64,000 bases of DNA from CAVOJY01 sp963696405 (GCA_963696405.1 CAVOJY010000002.1:62001-126000); one strand, 5' to 3'. Positions 9,576 through 18,193 are shown, numbered from the stretch's first letter. Notes: a model not told the origin generated them from the letters alone. Translations and numbers: made by a program.

Positions 9576-9579
<4 letters not shown>
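9148..9579 (-). CDS. Membrane-anchored hypothetical protein of the hydrogenase operon
   Basis: Protein of 143 residues, family not recognised. Residues about 10-28 are one hydrophobic helix (VIAAIAVVIAVAAIFAL), followed by a Gly/Ala linker and a predicted all-beta domain of about 105 residues that would face outside. Two cysteines (in AGHCLRH and PSSCADAGG) could pair there. The start ATG overlaps the stop of the maturation-protease gene by 4 nt, so the two are translationally coupled. This makes it the last gene of the hydrogenase operon. Its outward-facing topology is odd next to a cytosolic enzyme. Confidence 0.7.
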
Positions 9580-10172
<593 letters not shown>

Positions 10173-10242
10173 TGTCGGTCATCGGGACGCGCAACGGCCG
10201 GGGCGCGGGGCCCCGGCCGTTGGATGGCGACGCAGGCGGGAG

Positions 10243-11550
10243 CTAGACGCGTTCGATGGTCAGGTCGAGGAAGTGGGTCGCGCACGAGATGCAGGGATCG
10301 TAGCAGCGGATGAGCTGCTCGAGCTTCCAGGTCGCCGCGGCGTGGTCCAGGTCAAGGACCTGCGGTGCGAAGAGAGCGAGGTCGCTCTCGATCGAGCCCT
10401 GGTTCGGGCCGGTCGGGGCGATGATCTGGGCCTTCGTCACGAGGCCCTTCTCGTCCACTGTGTAGTTGTGGGAGCAGATGCCGCGCGGCGCCTCCGTGCC
10501 CCACGCGCCGGAACCCGCCCTGGGTGTCCACCGGGTGTACGGCTCGGCCGGGCGGACGTAGGCGTCGATGATGTCGGCGGACTCGGCGCAGGCGTGGATG
10601 GTCTCCACGGCACGAGCCGCGATGCTCCAGAAGGGGTTCTTCCGGATGCCGTCGAGGAGACCCGACTTGGCGAGCGCCTCCTTGGCGAGCGGGTGGAGTT
10701 GCTCGTGGTTGTTCGTGACGCGGGCGGAGGGCCCCAGGAGGTACAGGCCGCCGTCCTTCGTGCGGACGTGGAGCGCGTTGGTGCCCTCGTGCTGCTCCTC
10801 GATGAACGTCGCCGGCCAGTCGTCGATCTCGATGTCGATCTCGCCGTCCGACGAAACGATGCGTCCCTCGGTCATGGCGTACTCGTCGGGGTGGTGGAGC
10901 GAGACGAGCTTGACCTCGCGCTCGAAGTCCGGGGCATCGAACGTGGAGACGAGGTCCAGCGTGGCGAGCGCCTGCTGAATGGCCACGTCGATGCGCGGGC
11001 GGAGCGCGTCGAGCTCGCGCTTCTTCGGGACGCGGTGGAAACCGCCCACCCGCATGCTCACCGGGTGCACCGACCGGCCGCCCAGGACGGTCATGATGTC
11101 GTTCCCGACCTTCTTCAGCTGGAGGCCCTGCTCGACGACGGCTCGGTGGTCCTTCGCCAGGTCGATCGCGCTCATGTACCCCAGGAAGTCGGGGGCGTGG
11201 AGGGCGTAGATGTGGAGCGGGTGCGACTCGATCCATTCGCCGAGGTAGATGAGCCTGCGGAGCGCGCGCACCTGCGGGTCCACCTGCACGCCGAAGATCG
11301 ACTCGAAGGCGTAGGAGGCGCCCATCTGGTAGGCGATGGGGCAGATGCCGCAGATCCGGGCGACGATGTCGATGACCTCGTCGGGGTGCCGCCCGACGAT
11401 GAACGCCTCGAAGTAGCGCGGCGCCTCCCAGATCTTGAAGCGCGTGTCCAGGATGTCGCTCCCGCGGACGACGAGGTGGAGGGTTCCCTCGCCCTCGACC
11501 CGCGTGAGGGTCTCGGTGTGGTAGACGCGCTCGGGGGCGTTAGCCTGCAT
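10243..11550 (-). CDS. Group 3b-type [NiFe] hydrogenase large (alpha) subunit
   Basis: Protein of 435 residues carrying the Ni-Fe active site. The proximal motif is RICGICP (Cys67, Cys70) and the distal motif is DPCISCATH (Cys420, Cys423), followed by a nine-residue tail after His426 that the maturation protease should remove. These features plus the partner subunits fit the cytosolic, bidirectional NADP-linked group 3b (sulfhydrogenase-type) enzymes that couple H2 oxidation or evolution to NADP(H). The start ATG overlaps the small-subunit stop by 11 nt; an upstream extension in the same frame is antisense noise. It is the fourth gene of the operon. Confidence 0.93.
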   Translation of the reverse strand: MQANAPERVYHTETLTRVEGEGTLHLVVRGSDILDTRFKIWEAPRYFEAFIVGRHPDEVIDIVARICGICPIAYQMGASYAFESIFGVQVDPQVRALRRLIYLGEWIESHPLHIYALHAPDFLGYMSAIDLAKDHRAVVEQGLQLKKVGNDIMTVLGGRSVHPVSMRVGGFHRVPKKRELDALRPRIDVAIQQALATLDLVSTFDAPDFEREVKLVSLHHPDEYAMTEGRIVSSDGEIDIEIDDWPATFIEEQHEGTNALHVRTKDGGLYLLGPSARVTNNHEQLHPLAKEALAKSGLLDGIRKNPFWSIAARAVETIHACAESADIIDAYVRPAEPYTRWTPRAGSGAWGTEAPRGICSHNYTVDEKGLVTKAQIIAPTGPNQGSIESDLALFAPQVLDLDHAAATWKLEQLIRCYDPCISCATHFLDLTIERV

Positions 11551-12403
11551 CGTGACCTCCGCGGTGCAGCGCTGCGGCGGCCTCGGCCCAGGCGGCATCG
11601 GGGGTTGCGCCCCTGGTGCCGCCCAGTTCGGTGACCGCCGTGCGGAATGGCTCGTTGTACGCGGTGAAGCCGGCGAAGAGCCGGCCAACCTCGATGTCAG
11701 GGATTCCTTCCAGAAGGAAATGGCCGGCCAGGCTCTTCGCGTTCGCCTGCTCTCGCGGCCCGAAGCAGCCGTAGCAGCCGCGGTCGTAGCTCGGGCAGAG
11801 CACGCCGCAGCCCGTCCGGGTGACCTCGCCCAGGCAGGGGATGCCCTTCGCGACGGTCACGCAGACGGTGCCCTTCCGCTTGCAGGCCAGGCACAGCGCC
11901 TCGTCTGGCAGGTACGGCCGGCGCCCCGTCAGGAGTGCGGTCACGAGTTCCACGAGCTGCGACTGGCTGATCGGGCAGCCGACGAGCTCGGCGTCCACCC
12001 TCACGAAGTCGGCCACCGGGCGGGACATCGCGTGCGATTCGATCCACTCCGGGCGGGCGTACACCGTGGCCCGGAACTCGTCGTGGCTGGCCCAGTTGCG
12101 GAGGGCCTGGATCCCGCCCGCCGTGGCGCAGGCGCCGATGGTGACGAGCAGCTTCGACTCGCGCCGGAGCTTGTGGACGTGCTCCTCCTGCTCCGGGGTA
12201 CTGATGGCACCCTCGATGAGGAGCACGTCATAGGGTCCCGAGGACCGGTGGGTGGTCGCCTCCGGGAACTCGACGATGTCGATGCGCTCGGCGATCGCCA
12301 GCAGCGCGTCCTCCAGGTTGAGGACCTGCAGCTGGCACCCGTCGCACGAGGCGAACTTGGCGACGCCGAGGCGGGGGCGCGCGTGGTTGTCGCGGGGGCT
12401 CAT
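11540..12403 (-). CDS. Group 3b-type [NiFe] hydrogenase small (delta) subunit
   Basis: Protein of 287 residues without a Tat signal, so cytosolic. Proximal cluster ligands are in SCDGCQ (Cys20, Cys23), GACATAGG and VGCPIS. A C-terminal set of cysteines (CLACKRKGTVC, GIPCLGEVTRTGCG, CPSYDRGCYGCFGP) would ligate further [4Fe-4S] clusters that carry electrons between the Ni-Fe site and the diaphorase. The ATG at 12403 overlaps the diaphorase stop by one base (TGATG), and the stop overlaps the large-subunit start, so expression is tightly coupled. The frame stays open upstream only because it runs antisense through G+C-rich codons. Confidence 0.92.
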   Translation of the reverse strand: MSPRDNHARPRLGVAKFASCDGCQLQVLNLEDALLAIAERIDIVEFPEATTHRSSGPYDVLLIEGAISTPEQEEHVHKLRRESKLLVTIGACATAGGIQALRNWASHDEFRATVYARPEWIESHAMSRPVADFVRVDAELVGCPISQSQLVELVTALLTGRRPYLPDEALCLACKRKGTVCVTVAKGIPCLGEVTRTGCGVLCPSYDRGCYGCFGPREQANAKSLAGHFLLEGIPDIEVGRLFAGFTAYNEPFRTAVTELGGTRGATPDAAWAEAAAALHRGGHDAG

Positions 12404-14367
12404 CAGATGCCCTCCCGTCCGAACGTGTCGCCCAGTTGGGCGAGCGAGAAGACCGGGCCGTCCTTGCAGACGAAGAACTTGCCCATCTGGCAGTGGCCGC
12501 AGAGGCCGATGCCGCACTGCATGTGGCGCTCCATCGAGATGAAGATCCGGTCGGGGGTGACCCCGTGGGCCTGGAGCACGTTGCAGGAGGCCTGGATCAT
12601 GCGCTCCGGCCCGCACAGGAAGGCGATCACTTTCGACCCATCCCAGGAGGCCTGGTCGAAGAGATACGTCACGATGCCGACCCGGCCGAGCCAGGTGGCG
12701 TCCGCGCGGTCGACGGTGACCGCGACCTCCATGTCGCCGCGGGCGGACCACGCCGCCAGCTCCTCCTTGTACAGCAGGTCGGAGGGTGTCCGGGCCCCGT
12801 AGTAGAGGCGGAACGCGCCGAACTTGTCGCGGTCGTTCATCACCGTGTCGATCACCGGCCGGACGGGCGGCAGGCCGAGGCCTCCCGCGACCACGACGAT
12901 GTCCTTGCCGTGGGCAAGCTCGAGCGGCCCCTCCCAGTCGACGCCCATCGGCCCGGAGACGGCCAGCTGGGCGCCCGCGTCCAGGTTCGTGATCGCGGTG
13001 GTGGCCGGGCCGGCGCTGCGGATGGTGAGGACCATGCCTTCCGGCGTCCTCTGCGAAACGGAAATGGGGACCGACCCGATGCCCGGCAGCGACACCATGA
13101 CGAACTCGCCGCGGACGTCCTTCCAGTCCATGCCGCCCGGCTTGGTGAGAACGAGCGTCGTGGTGTCGGGGGTCTCTTCGCGCTTGGAGGCGATGGTGAA
13201 GATGCCGGGTCGCGGCGGCGGGACCGGCTTGATCTCGGGGAGCGCCAGCATGACCCCGGACGGCGGGGCGATCGCGTTCAGTTCCTCGCGGACATCGATG
13301 CCCACGGGGCACCAGGTGATGCAGCGGCCGCAACCGACGCAGCCGGATGTGCCGAACTGGTCGATCCAGGTGGCGAACTTGTGGGTCAGCCACTGGCGGT
13401 AGCGGTCCTGGAAGCGGTACCGGAAGTTGCCTCCGGCGACCTTGCCGAACCCTTCGTTGAAGCAGGACTCCCAGAGGCGCTCGGTGGAGGTCGCAACGCC
13501 GTCGAGATCCGACTGGTACACCGTGGTGGTGCAGAAGCAGGTCGGGCACGACAGCGTGCAGTTGCCGCACGCCGTGCACCGCTCGGCGACTTCCGCCCAG
13601 CGGGGGCTGTCGAGCTTCGCGAGAAGCCGGTCGTGAAGCCCACGCGCCTCGACCGGGTCGCCGATCTTCTCGCGGGCGGCGACGAGCTGGTCCGACGCGG
13701 CGGACAGGTGGTCGGCGGTCGGTGTCCCGAGCGGGAGCTGCTCCATGATGGCCGACCCGGCCGTGCTCCCGGCGGTCACGAGGAACCCCTCGTCGAGCTC
13801 GATGAGCGAGATATCGTGGCCGCTGCGGATGCCGGGTCCGGTGCCCATCGAGGTGCAGAAGCACGTCGATGCGGGCTCGGCGCACTGCACCGCCACCACG
13901 ATCGACGCGTTCCGGCGGGCCCGGAAGTCCTCGTCGGTGTAGGGGCCCGCGAGGAAGACCCGATCCTCGATCCCGAGCGCCGCAAGCTCGCAGGCCCGGA
14001 CGCCCAGGAACGCGAGCTTGGGGATCTCGCGCTTCGCCGGCCCCAGGGTCAGGGTGCCGTCCTCGTTCCGCGTGGCGACCGAGAGCGGCATCTCCGGCGG
14101 GAAGACGAAGCGCTTCCAGGTCGTCGGGGGGACGGCATAGTCGAAGAGCCGCTCGCCGCCGCGCTCCTGGAGGCGGAACCGGCCCGGGGACTGCTCGGAG
14201 CCCCAGCCGGCGGGCAGGTCCGCGACGCCTTCGATCTCGTCGTAGACGATGGCCCCGTCGGCGACGGTCGGGCCGAGGAGGGTCCGGCCGTCCTGGCGGA
14301 GCAGGTCGATGAGGCGCTGCAGGTCCGCTCTCGGCAGGAAACCGATCGTCGTGCTGGTGGCTACCAT
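12403..14367 (-). CDS. Fused hydrogenase diaphorase: beta (4Fe-4S) plus gamma (FAD/NADP) subunits
   Basis: Single 654-residue polypeptide joining two normally separate group 3b subunits. The N-terminal half resembles HydB/HyhB (sulfite-reductase-beta-like), with CTACGNCTLSCPTC and CVGCGRCITWCPVG as the two [4Fe-4S] motifs (about residues 270-350). The C-terminal half resembles HydG/HyhG of the ferredoxin-NADP reductase family: a flavin-binding barrel from about residue 380, GGLGLPPVRP for the nucleotide, CGPERM, and a [2Fe-2S] site in MQCGIGLCGHCQMGKFFVC. It would pass electrons between NADP(H) and the small subunit. No stop or frame change separates the halves. The ATG at 14367 overlaps the preceding gene by 7 nt. 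Confidence 0.9.
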   Translation of the reverse strand: MVATSTTIGFLPRADLQRLIDLLRQDGRTLLGPTVADGAIVYDEIEGVADLPAGWGSEQSPGRFRLQERGGERLFDYAVPPTTWKRFVFPPEMPLSVATRNEDGTLTLGPAKREIPKLAFLGVRACELAALGIEDRVFLAGPYTDEDFRARRNASIVVAVQCAEPASTCFCTSMGTGPGIRSGHDISLIELDEGFLVTAGSTAGSAIMEQLPLGTPTADHLSAASDQLVAAREKIGDPVEARGLHDRLLAKLDSPRWAEVAERCTACGNCTLSCPTCFCTTTVYQSDLDGVATSTERLWESCFNEGFGKVAGGNFRYRFQDRYRQWLTHKFATWIDQFGTSGCVGCGRCITWCPVGIDVREELNAIAPPSGVMLALPEIKPVPPPRPGIFTIASKREETPDTTTLVLTKPGGMDWKDVRGEFVMVSLPGIGSVPISVSQRTPEGMVLTIRSAGPATTAITNLDAGAQLAVSGPMGVDWEGPLELAHGKDIVVVAGGLGLPPVRPVIDTVMNDRDKFGAFRLYYGARTPSDLLYKEELAAWSARGDMEVAVTVDRADATWLGRVGIVTYLFDQASWDGSKVIAFLCGPERMIQASCNVLQAHGVTPDRIFISMERHMQCGIGLCGHCQMGKFFVCKDGPVFSLAQLGDTFGREGI

Positions 14368-14873
14368 TTCCCACCCTGCCTCGAGGCGAAGAGGTCCAGC
14401 ATCTGGAGACGGGTCGCACTGAGGCGCCGCGCGAGCGCCTGCAGGACCCGCGGGTAGAGCGCGGCCGCAAGCTCGCAGTCCGAGGCCAGCGCGGCACGAA
14501 GGCCCGGTCCGTCGAGCGCGATGACGTCCACGGGCTGGAGCGCGACGCACGATGAGGTCGCACGATACGGCGGGACGACGGCCGACTGGCCGAAGATGTC
14601 GCCGGGCTCCACCGTGAGGATCGTGATCATTCCCTGCTCCGGCACGAGCGTGCGGAGCGAGACCCGGCCGCTCACGACGACTCCGAGCTCGTTGGCAAGC
14701 TCGCCCTCGGCGAGGAGGACGGTTCCGGCGGGCGCCTGGTAGCGGCGGGCGAGGCGCCCGAGGCGTACCTGGGTATCGGGAGGCAGGTTCGCGCCGAACC
14801 AGGTCGAGTTCAGCGCCGCGACCAGCGAGGCTTCGTCAGCCGGGCGGGCCGCCGTGTCCGGGGCATCACTCAT
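14361..14873 (-). CDS. Cyclic-nucleotide-binding-domain protein without HTH, first gene of hydrogenase operon
   Basis: Protein of 170 residues. Residues about 35-155 form a CRP/FNR-type cNMP-binding beta-roll (GTVLLAEGELANELGVVVSGRVSLR, then GDIFGQSAVVPPYRATSSCVAL). The helix after it ends at residue 170; the DNA-binding wing of CRP/FNR proteins is missing. The phosphate-binding cassette holds G-Q-S-A-V-V in place of the canonical GExALL, so cyclic nucleotide binding is uncertain. ATG 14873 is chosen for the GGAG 9 nt upstream. The stop overlaps the diaphorase start by 7 nt, so it is probably a regulatory or assembly partner of the enzyme rather than a repressor. Confidence 0.85.
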   Translation of the reverse strand: MSDAPDTAARPADEASLVAALNSTWFGANLPPDTQVRLGRLARRYQAPAGTVLLAEGELANELGVVVSGRVSLRTLVPEQGMITILTVEPGDIFGQSAVVPPYRATSSCVALQPVDVIALDGPGLRAALASDCELAAALYPRVLQALARRLSATRLQMLDLFASRQGGKW

Positions 14874-15012
14874 CGCACGATTCTCCAAACGGGGCAGGGC
14901 AAGGCGAGGGACGTGCACAGATCAAGCCATCCGGCCGCCGGTCGCCGCAAGGGCCGCCGGTCACGTCGCCGCGGTCCGTCAGGCCCTATGCCGGGCGGGC
15001 GAGGGGGCCGCG

Positions 15013-15018
15013 TATGAT
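15013..15018 (+). promoter_or_regulatory. -10 box TATGAT, leaderless promoter
   Basis: TATGAT ends 7 nt before the ATG at 15026. The earlier in-frame ATG (15014) lies inside the box itself, which argues for the later start. Confidence 0.55.
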
Positions 15019-15025
15019 CGCGACG

Positions 15026-15535
15026 ATGAGGGGGTTCACGCGTGAGCTGCGCGCCGGTCCTGATCGACCGGCCCCTTCACTCCCGCCGGTCGTGCGTTTC
15101 GCAGCCTATGGAGCGGCCGGGTCGCTCGTCGAATCGGCGTTCTCGTCCGTGCGCCTGTCGATCCACGGCGGTCGGCCCGCGCTCAGCGGCCCCTCCACCG
15201 CCTGGATGTTCCCGATCTACGGCCTTGCCCTCCCGCTGTTTGAGCCCGTCCACGATCGGATCCGGTCCCGCCCGGCCTGGCAGCGTGGCGCCGTCTACGC
15301 GGCCGGGATCTTCGCGGTGGAGGCCGCCGCGGGCTGGCTGCTGCGCCGCGCAACCGGGAATTGCCCCTGGGACTACTCTGGCCGGTCGCCGCTGTCCGTG
15401 GCGGGCCTCATTCGCCTGGACTACGCGCCGTTCTGGGCGCTCGCAGGCCTCGGCGCGGAGCGTCTCCACGACGCGCTTGCAGGAGGCAGGCGTTCCGCTA
15501 CAATCCCCGGGCGTGGGCCGCTAGCTCAATGGTAG
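15026..15535 (+). CDS. Putative ABC-transporter-type permease (CmpB/PF06541-like) membrane protein
   Basis: Protein of 169 residues with about four hydrophobic segments. The C-terminal half has the CPWDYSG signature and a following acidic/tyrosine motif (LIRLDYAPFWALAGLG) that are typical of PF06541, a family of small membrane proteins of unknown function once linked to ABC transporters. No ATPase is nearby. The start at ATG 15026 is picked for the -10 box 7 nt upstream; 15014 is the longer option. The gene contains the promoter of the following tRNA, and its TAG stop is part of the tRNA D-loop. Confidence 0.75.
   Translation: MRGFTRELRAGPDRPAPSLPPVVRFAAYGAAGSLVESAFSSVRLSIHGGRPALSGPSTAWMFPIYGLALPLFEPVHDRIRSRPAWQRGAVYAAGIFAVEAAAGWLLRRATGNCPWDYSGRSPLSVAGLIRLDYAPFWALAGLGAERLHDALAGGRRSATIPGRGPLAQW
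15477..15504 (+). promoter_or_regulatory. tRNA-Lys promoter inside the upstream gene
   Basis: TTGCAG (15477-15482), a 16-bp spacer and TACAAT (15499-15504), with the tRNA beginning 11 nt later. It lies fully within the coding region of the membrane-protein gene. Confidence 0.65.
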
Positions 15536-15589
15536 AGCAGCTGACTCTTAATCAGCCGGTTGAAGGTTCGAGTCCTTCGCGGCTCACCA
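15515..15589 (+). tRNA. tRNA-Lys (anticodon CTT), CCA encoded
   Basis: Full cloverleaf: acceptor GGGCCGC with GCGGCTC (one G-U), D-stem GCTC/GAGC, anticodon stem GCTGA/TCAGC with loop CTCTTAA, and T-stem GAAGG/CCTTC. Discriminator is A15586 and CCA is encoded at 15587-15589. Its first 21 bases are also the last codons and stop of the upstream CDS. Confidence 0.97.
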
Positions 15590-15739
15590 CGCTTCCCCCT
15601 TAGTGGAGTGGCACCAGCCCCTTTTCTCAGGCGCCCGGGTTGGATGCCGCCTGTCGCGACTCGTGTAGCGGTCCGGGATCGCGCGGCGCCGAGAGGGTCT
15701 CTCCGTACGGTCGGCGGAGATGCAAGTCGAGGCGACGCA

Positions 15740-15853
15740 GTGGGCAACAGGGTCAGCAAACGGTCGAAGATCGCTGCCGCGGCCATCATTGTCCTCGGGG
15801 CGGTCATCTGGTTGCCCCGCCGGATGACGCGGAAGAGGGGCTCTTCGAGGTAG
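15740..15853 (+). CDS. Small single-membrane-segment protein (37 residues)
   Basis: A GTG at 15740 has GAGG 7 nt upstream and opens a 37-codon frame. The product has a basic N-terminus (RVSKRSK), one hydrophobic stretch of about 14 residues (IAAAAIIVLGAVIWL) and a strongly basic tail (PRRMTRKRGSSR). This is the layout of small bitopic membrane proteins, and the hydrophobic block is too clean to be an antisense artefact. It lies alone between tRNA-Lys and the ZIP transporter. No family is recognised and expression is unproven. Confidence 0.4.
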   Translation: MGNRVSKRSKIAAAAIIVLGAVIWLPRRMTRKRGSSR

Positions 15854-15998
15854 TCCTGCGTGTTCTCGGGCCGCGCCGTGACTTCGGGTGACTCGCACCC
15901 GAGACGATGCGGGTCCGAAGAGCGCCGGGCCCAGCGGCCGTCGTCGCGGTTGATCCTCGTCCGCCAGCGCCGCCGGCCGGTCTCGTGGACCCGGGAGC

Positions 15999-16727
15999 CT
16001 ATACCAGCGTCAGCAGCGCGCCGACCGCATAGCCGAGGACGGTCACGAGCCCGGCGGCCTGGCCAGCCTCCTCGAAGGCCTCCGGGATCATCGTGTCGGC
16101 AAGCATCGTCAGGACCGCCCCGGCCGCGAAGGCCTGGATGATCGCTGTGATCTCCGGCGGAGCCCCCACGAGGAGCCCGTAGCCCGCCCCGGCCGCGACC
16201 GCGCTCAGGACGACGACGATGCCCCACAGCCCGAGCACACGCCGCGTCGTCCACCCGGTCCGGCGCAGGCCGGTCGTCGACGAGATCGCCTCCGGCAGGT
16301 TGGAGATCGCCACGGCGGCGAGGAAGGCAAGCCCCACACCCTCGCCCGCGAGCAGCGAGATCCCGATGACGACCGACTCCGGGATGCCGTCGAGGATCGT
16401 CCCCAGTACGATCCCCTGCGGATCCGCGCCCGCCTGCTGGCCGGTGGAGCGCTTGCGGTGGCGGATCGGACCGCCCCGGTGGAGCGCCCAGTTGCCGGCC
16501 GAGAAGGCGACCGCCCCCGCCCCCAGGCCGGCCACCACCACGAGAGTGCCGGCGGCCTCGAATGCCGACACGGTGAGGTCCAGGGTCACCGCGGAGATCA
16601 GGGCACCCGCGCCGAAGCCGGCGACCAGGCCGATCGCCCGGCGCGTCCACGGCAGCCGCACGGCGAGGACCGCCCCGAGGAGCAGCGTCGACGCGCCGAT
16701 CAGGCCCCAGAACGCGGCCTCGAGCAT
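15999..16727 (-). CDS. ZIP-family divalent metal permease
   Basis: Protein of 242 residues with eight predicted membrane segments. The amphipathic fourth segment has HxxxE-type chemistry replaced by DGIPESVVIG, and the fifth shows ISNLPEAISSTTG, both matching the metal-path helices of the GufA/ZupT branch of ZIP transporters. The loop between segments 3 and 4 contains a His/Arg-rich stretch (HRGGPIRHRKR) that may bind metal. It would import Zn2+ or a related ion. It is transcribed alone; the next gene on this strand upstream is the sugar permease 239 bp away. Confidence 0.88.
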   Translation of the reverse strand: MLEAAFWGLIGASTLLLGAVLAVRLPWTRRAIGLVAGFGAGALISAVTLDLTVSAFEAAGTLVVVAGLGAGAVAFSAGNWALHRGGPIRHRKRSTGQQAGADPQGIVLGTILDGIPESVVIGISLLAGEGVGLAFLAAVAISNLPEAISSTTGLRRTGWTTRRVLGLWGIVVVLSAVAAGAGYGLLVGAPPEITAIIQAFAAGAVLTMLADTMIPEAFEEAGQAAGLVTVLGYAVGALLTLV

Positions 16728-16861
16728 CCGCCATCCTCCACAGCTGCCACTACCATCGCCCGCTGCGCAAGCGATGGTTGAGTCGGCAGGCCCTCCAGTT
16801 CCTGCCTGCGGCCCTCGCCGAACCCGGTGGACGCGGTCTCACGGACTCCCGTTCAGTTGGC

Positions 16862-16890
16862 TGAAGGTTCGCATCCTTCGGGCCTCACCA
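16862..16890 (+). repeat. tRNA-Lys-like 3' end fragment (attachment-site-like)
   Basis: This 29-bp stretch matches the last 29 bases of the tRNA-Lys gene (15561-15589) at 25 positions, including the T-arm and terminal CACCA. The upstream sequence does not fold into anticodon or D arms, so it is a partial tRNA rather than a gene. Confidence 0.6.
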
Positions 16891-16905
16891 GATCCTGAAC
16901 CTGAC

Positions 16906-16935
16906 CCGACCCCTCGCCAAGAGGCGGGGGGTCGG
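16906..16935 (-). terminator. Hairpin after the sugar ABC permease gene
   Basis: A 13-bp stem (16906-16918 with 16923-16935, one G-T pair) closes on a 4-nt loop, 31 nt downstream of the permease stop on the minus strand. No T-tract follows, so termination strength is uncertain. Confidence 0.65.
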
Positions 16936-16966
16936 TGCCTGCTCCCGGTCGGCGTTCGTCGCGAGG

Positions 16967-18193
16967 TCAGCCTCGTCCGGTGGCCTGGCGTCCGCGACGG
17001 GCGACCGCGTCGATGGTCACCGCTGCGAGCAGGACGAGGCCGGTGATCATGAACTTGACTGACGACTCGAGCGAGAGGAGGTCCATCCCGTTCGAGATCG
17101 ATTGGATGACGAGGACGCCGAGGAGGGCTGCCCAGACCGTTCCTCGTCCGCCGAACAGGCTCGTGCCGCCGATGACCGCGGCGGCGATCGAGTTGAGAAG
17201 CACGTCTCCGCCGCCCGAGGTCTGGTTGACGGCCAGGAGCCGCGATGCGGCCAGGATGCCGCCCCAGGCCGCGAGCGTCGAGCAGATCGCGAACACCGCG
17301 ATCCTGACCCGGTTCACCGGGATGCCCGCGCGGCGGGCCGCCTCCGCGTTGCCGCCGATCGCGAAGATCATGCGCCCGAAGCGCGTGCGCTTCGCAACGT
17401 TGTCCATGATGACGATCAGCAGCAGGAGGAACACGAGCGAGAGCGGGACGCCGCGGTCCTGCTGGAGGATGGCCACGACGCCGAACACGATGACCGCGAC
17501 GGCGACGACCCGGATGGCGATCATCGTTGGCGACTCCGCGGACAGGCCCGCGACGATCCGGCGGCGGCGCGTCAGAACGGGGGCCACGGCGAAGTAAGCG
17601 ACGAACAGGGCTGCGAGGATCCATCCGTCGATCCCCTTGAAGAACGTTCCCGCCAGGCTGGTGATCAACGGATTCGTCAGGTTGACCGTCCCGGTGTTGC
17701 CGAGGATGAAGAGAAGTGCACCCTGCCACCCGATGAGGCCGGCAAGGGTGACGACGAACGATGGGATCCCGAAGCGGGTGAACCAGGAGCCTTGGAGGAG
17801 CCCGATGAGCGTCCCAGCCCCGAGTCCGGCGACCAGGGCGATCGGTGCCGGGAGGCCAAGCTTCACGTTGACGATGGCCATCACCGCAGCACAGAGGCCA
17901 CTGACGATACCGACGCTGAGGTCGATCTCGCCGAGGAGCAGGACGAAGACGACGCCCACGGAGATGGTTCCGACGGCTGCCATCTGGAGGGTGAGGTTCA
18001 CGAGGTTGAACGAGCTGAAGAAGATCCCGTTCGTCGTGAACTCGAAGATCACCCAGATGACGACGAGCCCGATGACGACTGCGAGCTGGCCAATGTCGCC
18101 CTGGGCGATGCGGCGCCGGTACGCGGCCACGGCGCCCTTCAGACCGGACTGCTCAGCAACGACCCGAGGGTCGTATGGCATCGTGCTGCTCAT
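16967..18193 (-). CDS. Sugar ABC transporter permease (XylH/monosaccharide type)
   Basis: Protein of 408 residues with about ten hydrophobic segments, the usual size of XylH/RbsC-type permeases. Family blocks seen are GEIDLSVG near residue 105, SWFTRFGIPSFVVTLAGL, AIGGNAEAARRAGI and GGTSLFGGRGTVWAALLG. It forms the membrane channel of a monosaccharide importer and, given its partners, xylose or a similar pentose is likely. The ATG at 18193 overlaps the ATPase stop by 4 nt. A longer upstream extension in the same frame is antisense to the ATPase gene and was rejected. Confidence 0.92.
   Translation of the reverse strand: MSSTMPYDPRVVAEQSGLKGAVAAYRRRIAQGDIGQLAVVIGLVVIWVIFEFTTNGIFFSSFNLVNLTLQMAAVGTISVGVVFVLLLGEIDLSVGIVSGLCAAVMAIVNVKLGLPAPIALVAGLGAGTLIGLLQGSWFTRFGIPSFVVTLAGLIGWQGALLFILGNTGTVNLTNPLITSLAGTFFKGIDGWILAALFVAYFAVAPVLTRRRRIVAGLSAESPTMIAIRVVAVAVIVFGVVAILQQDRGVPLSLVFLLLLIVIMDNVAKRTRFGRMIFAIGGNAEAARRAGIPVNRVRIAVFAICSTLAAWGGILAASRLLAVNQTSGGGDVLLNSIAAAVIGGTSLFGGRGTVWAALLGVLVIQSISNGMDLLSLESSVKFMITGLVLLAAVTIDAVARRGRQATGRG

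Noticed and set aside
11540..14563. One very long reading frame covering the small subunit and the whole diaphorase region
   Set aside because: Only its end is the small subunit; the rest is an Arg/Pro-rich shadow of the diaphorase gene. The small subunit starts at ATG 12403.
16800..16890. A complete second tRNA gene
   Set aside because: The T-arm and CCA end are present, but no D-arm or anticodon arm can be folded upstream.
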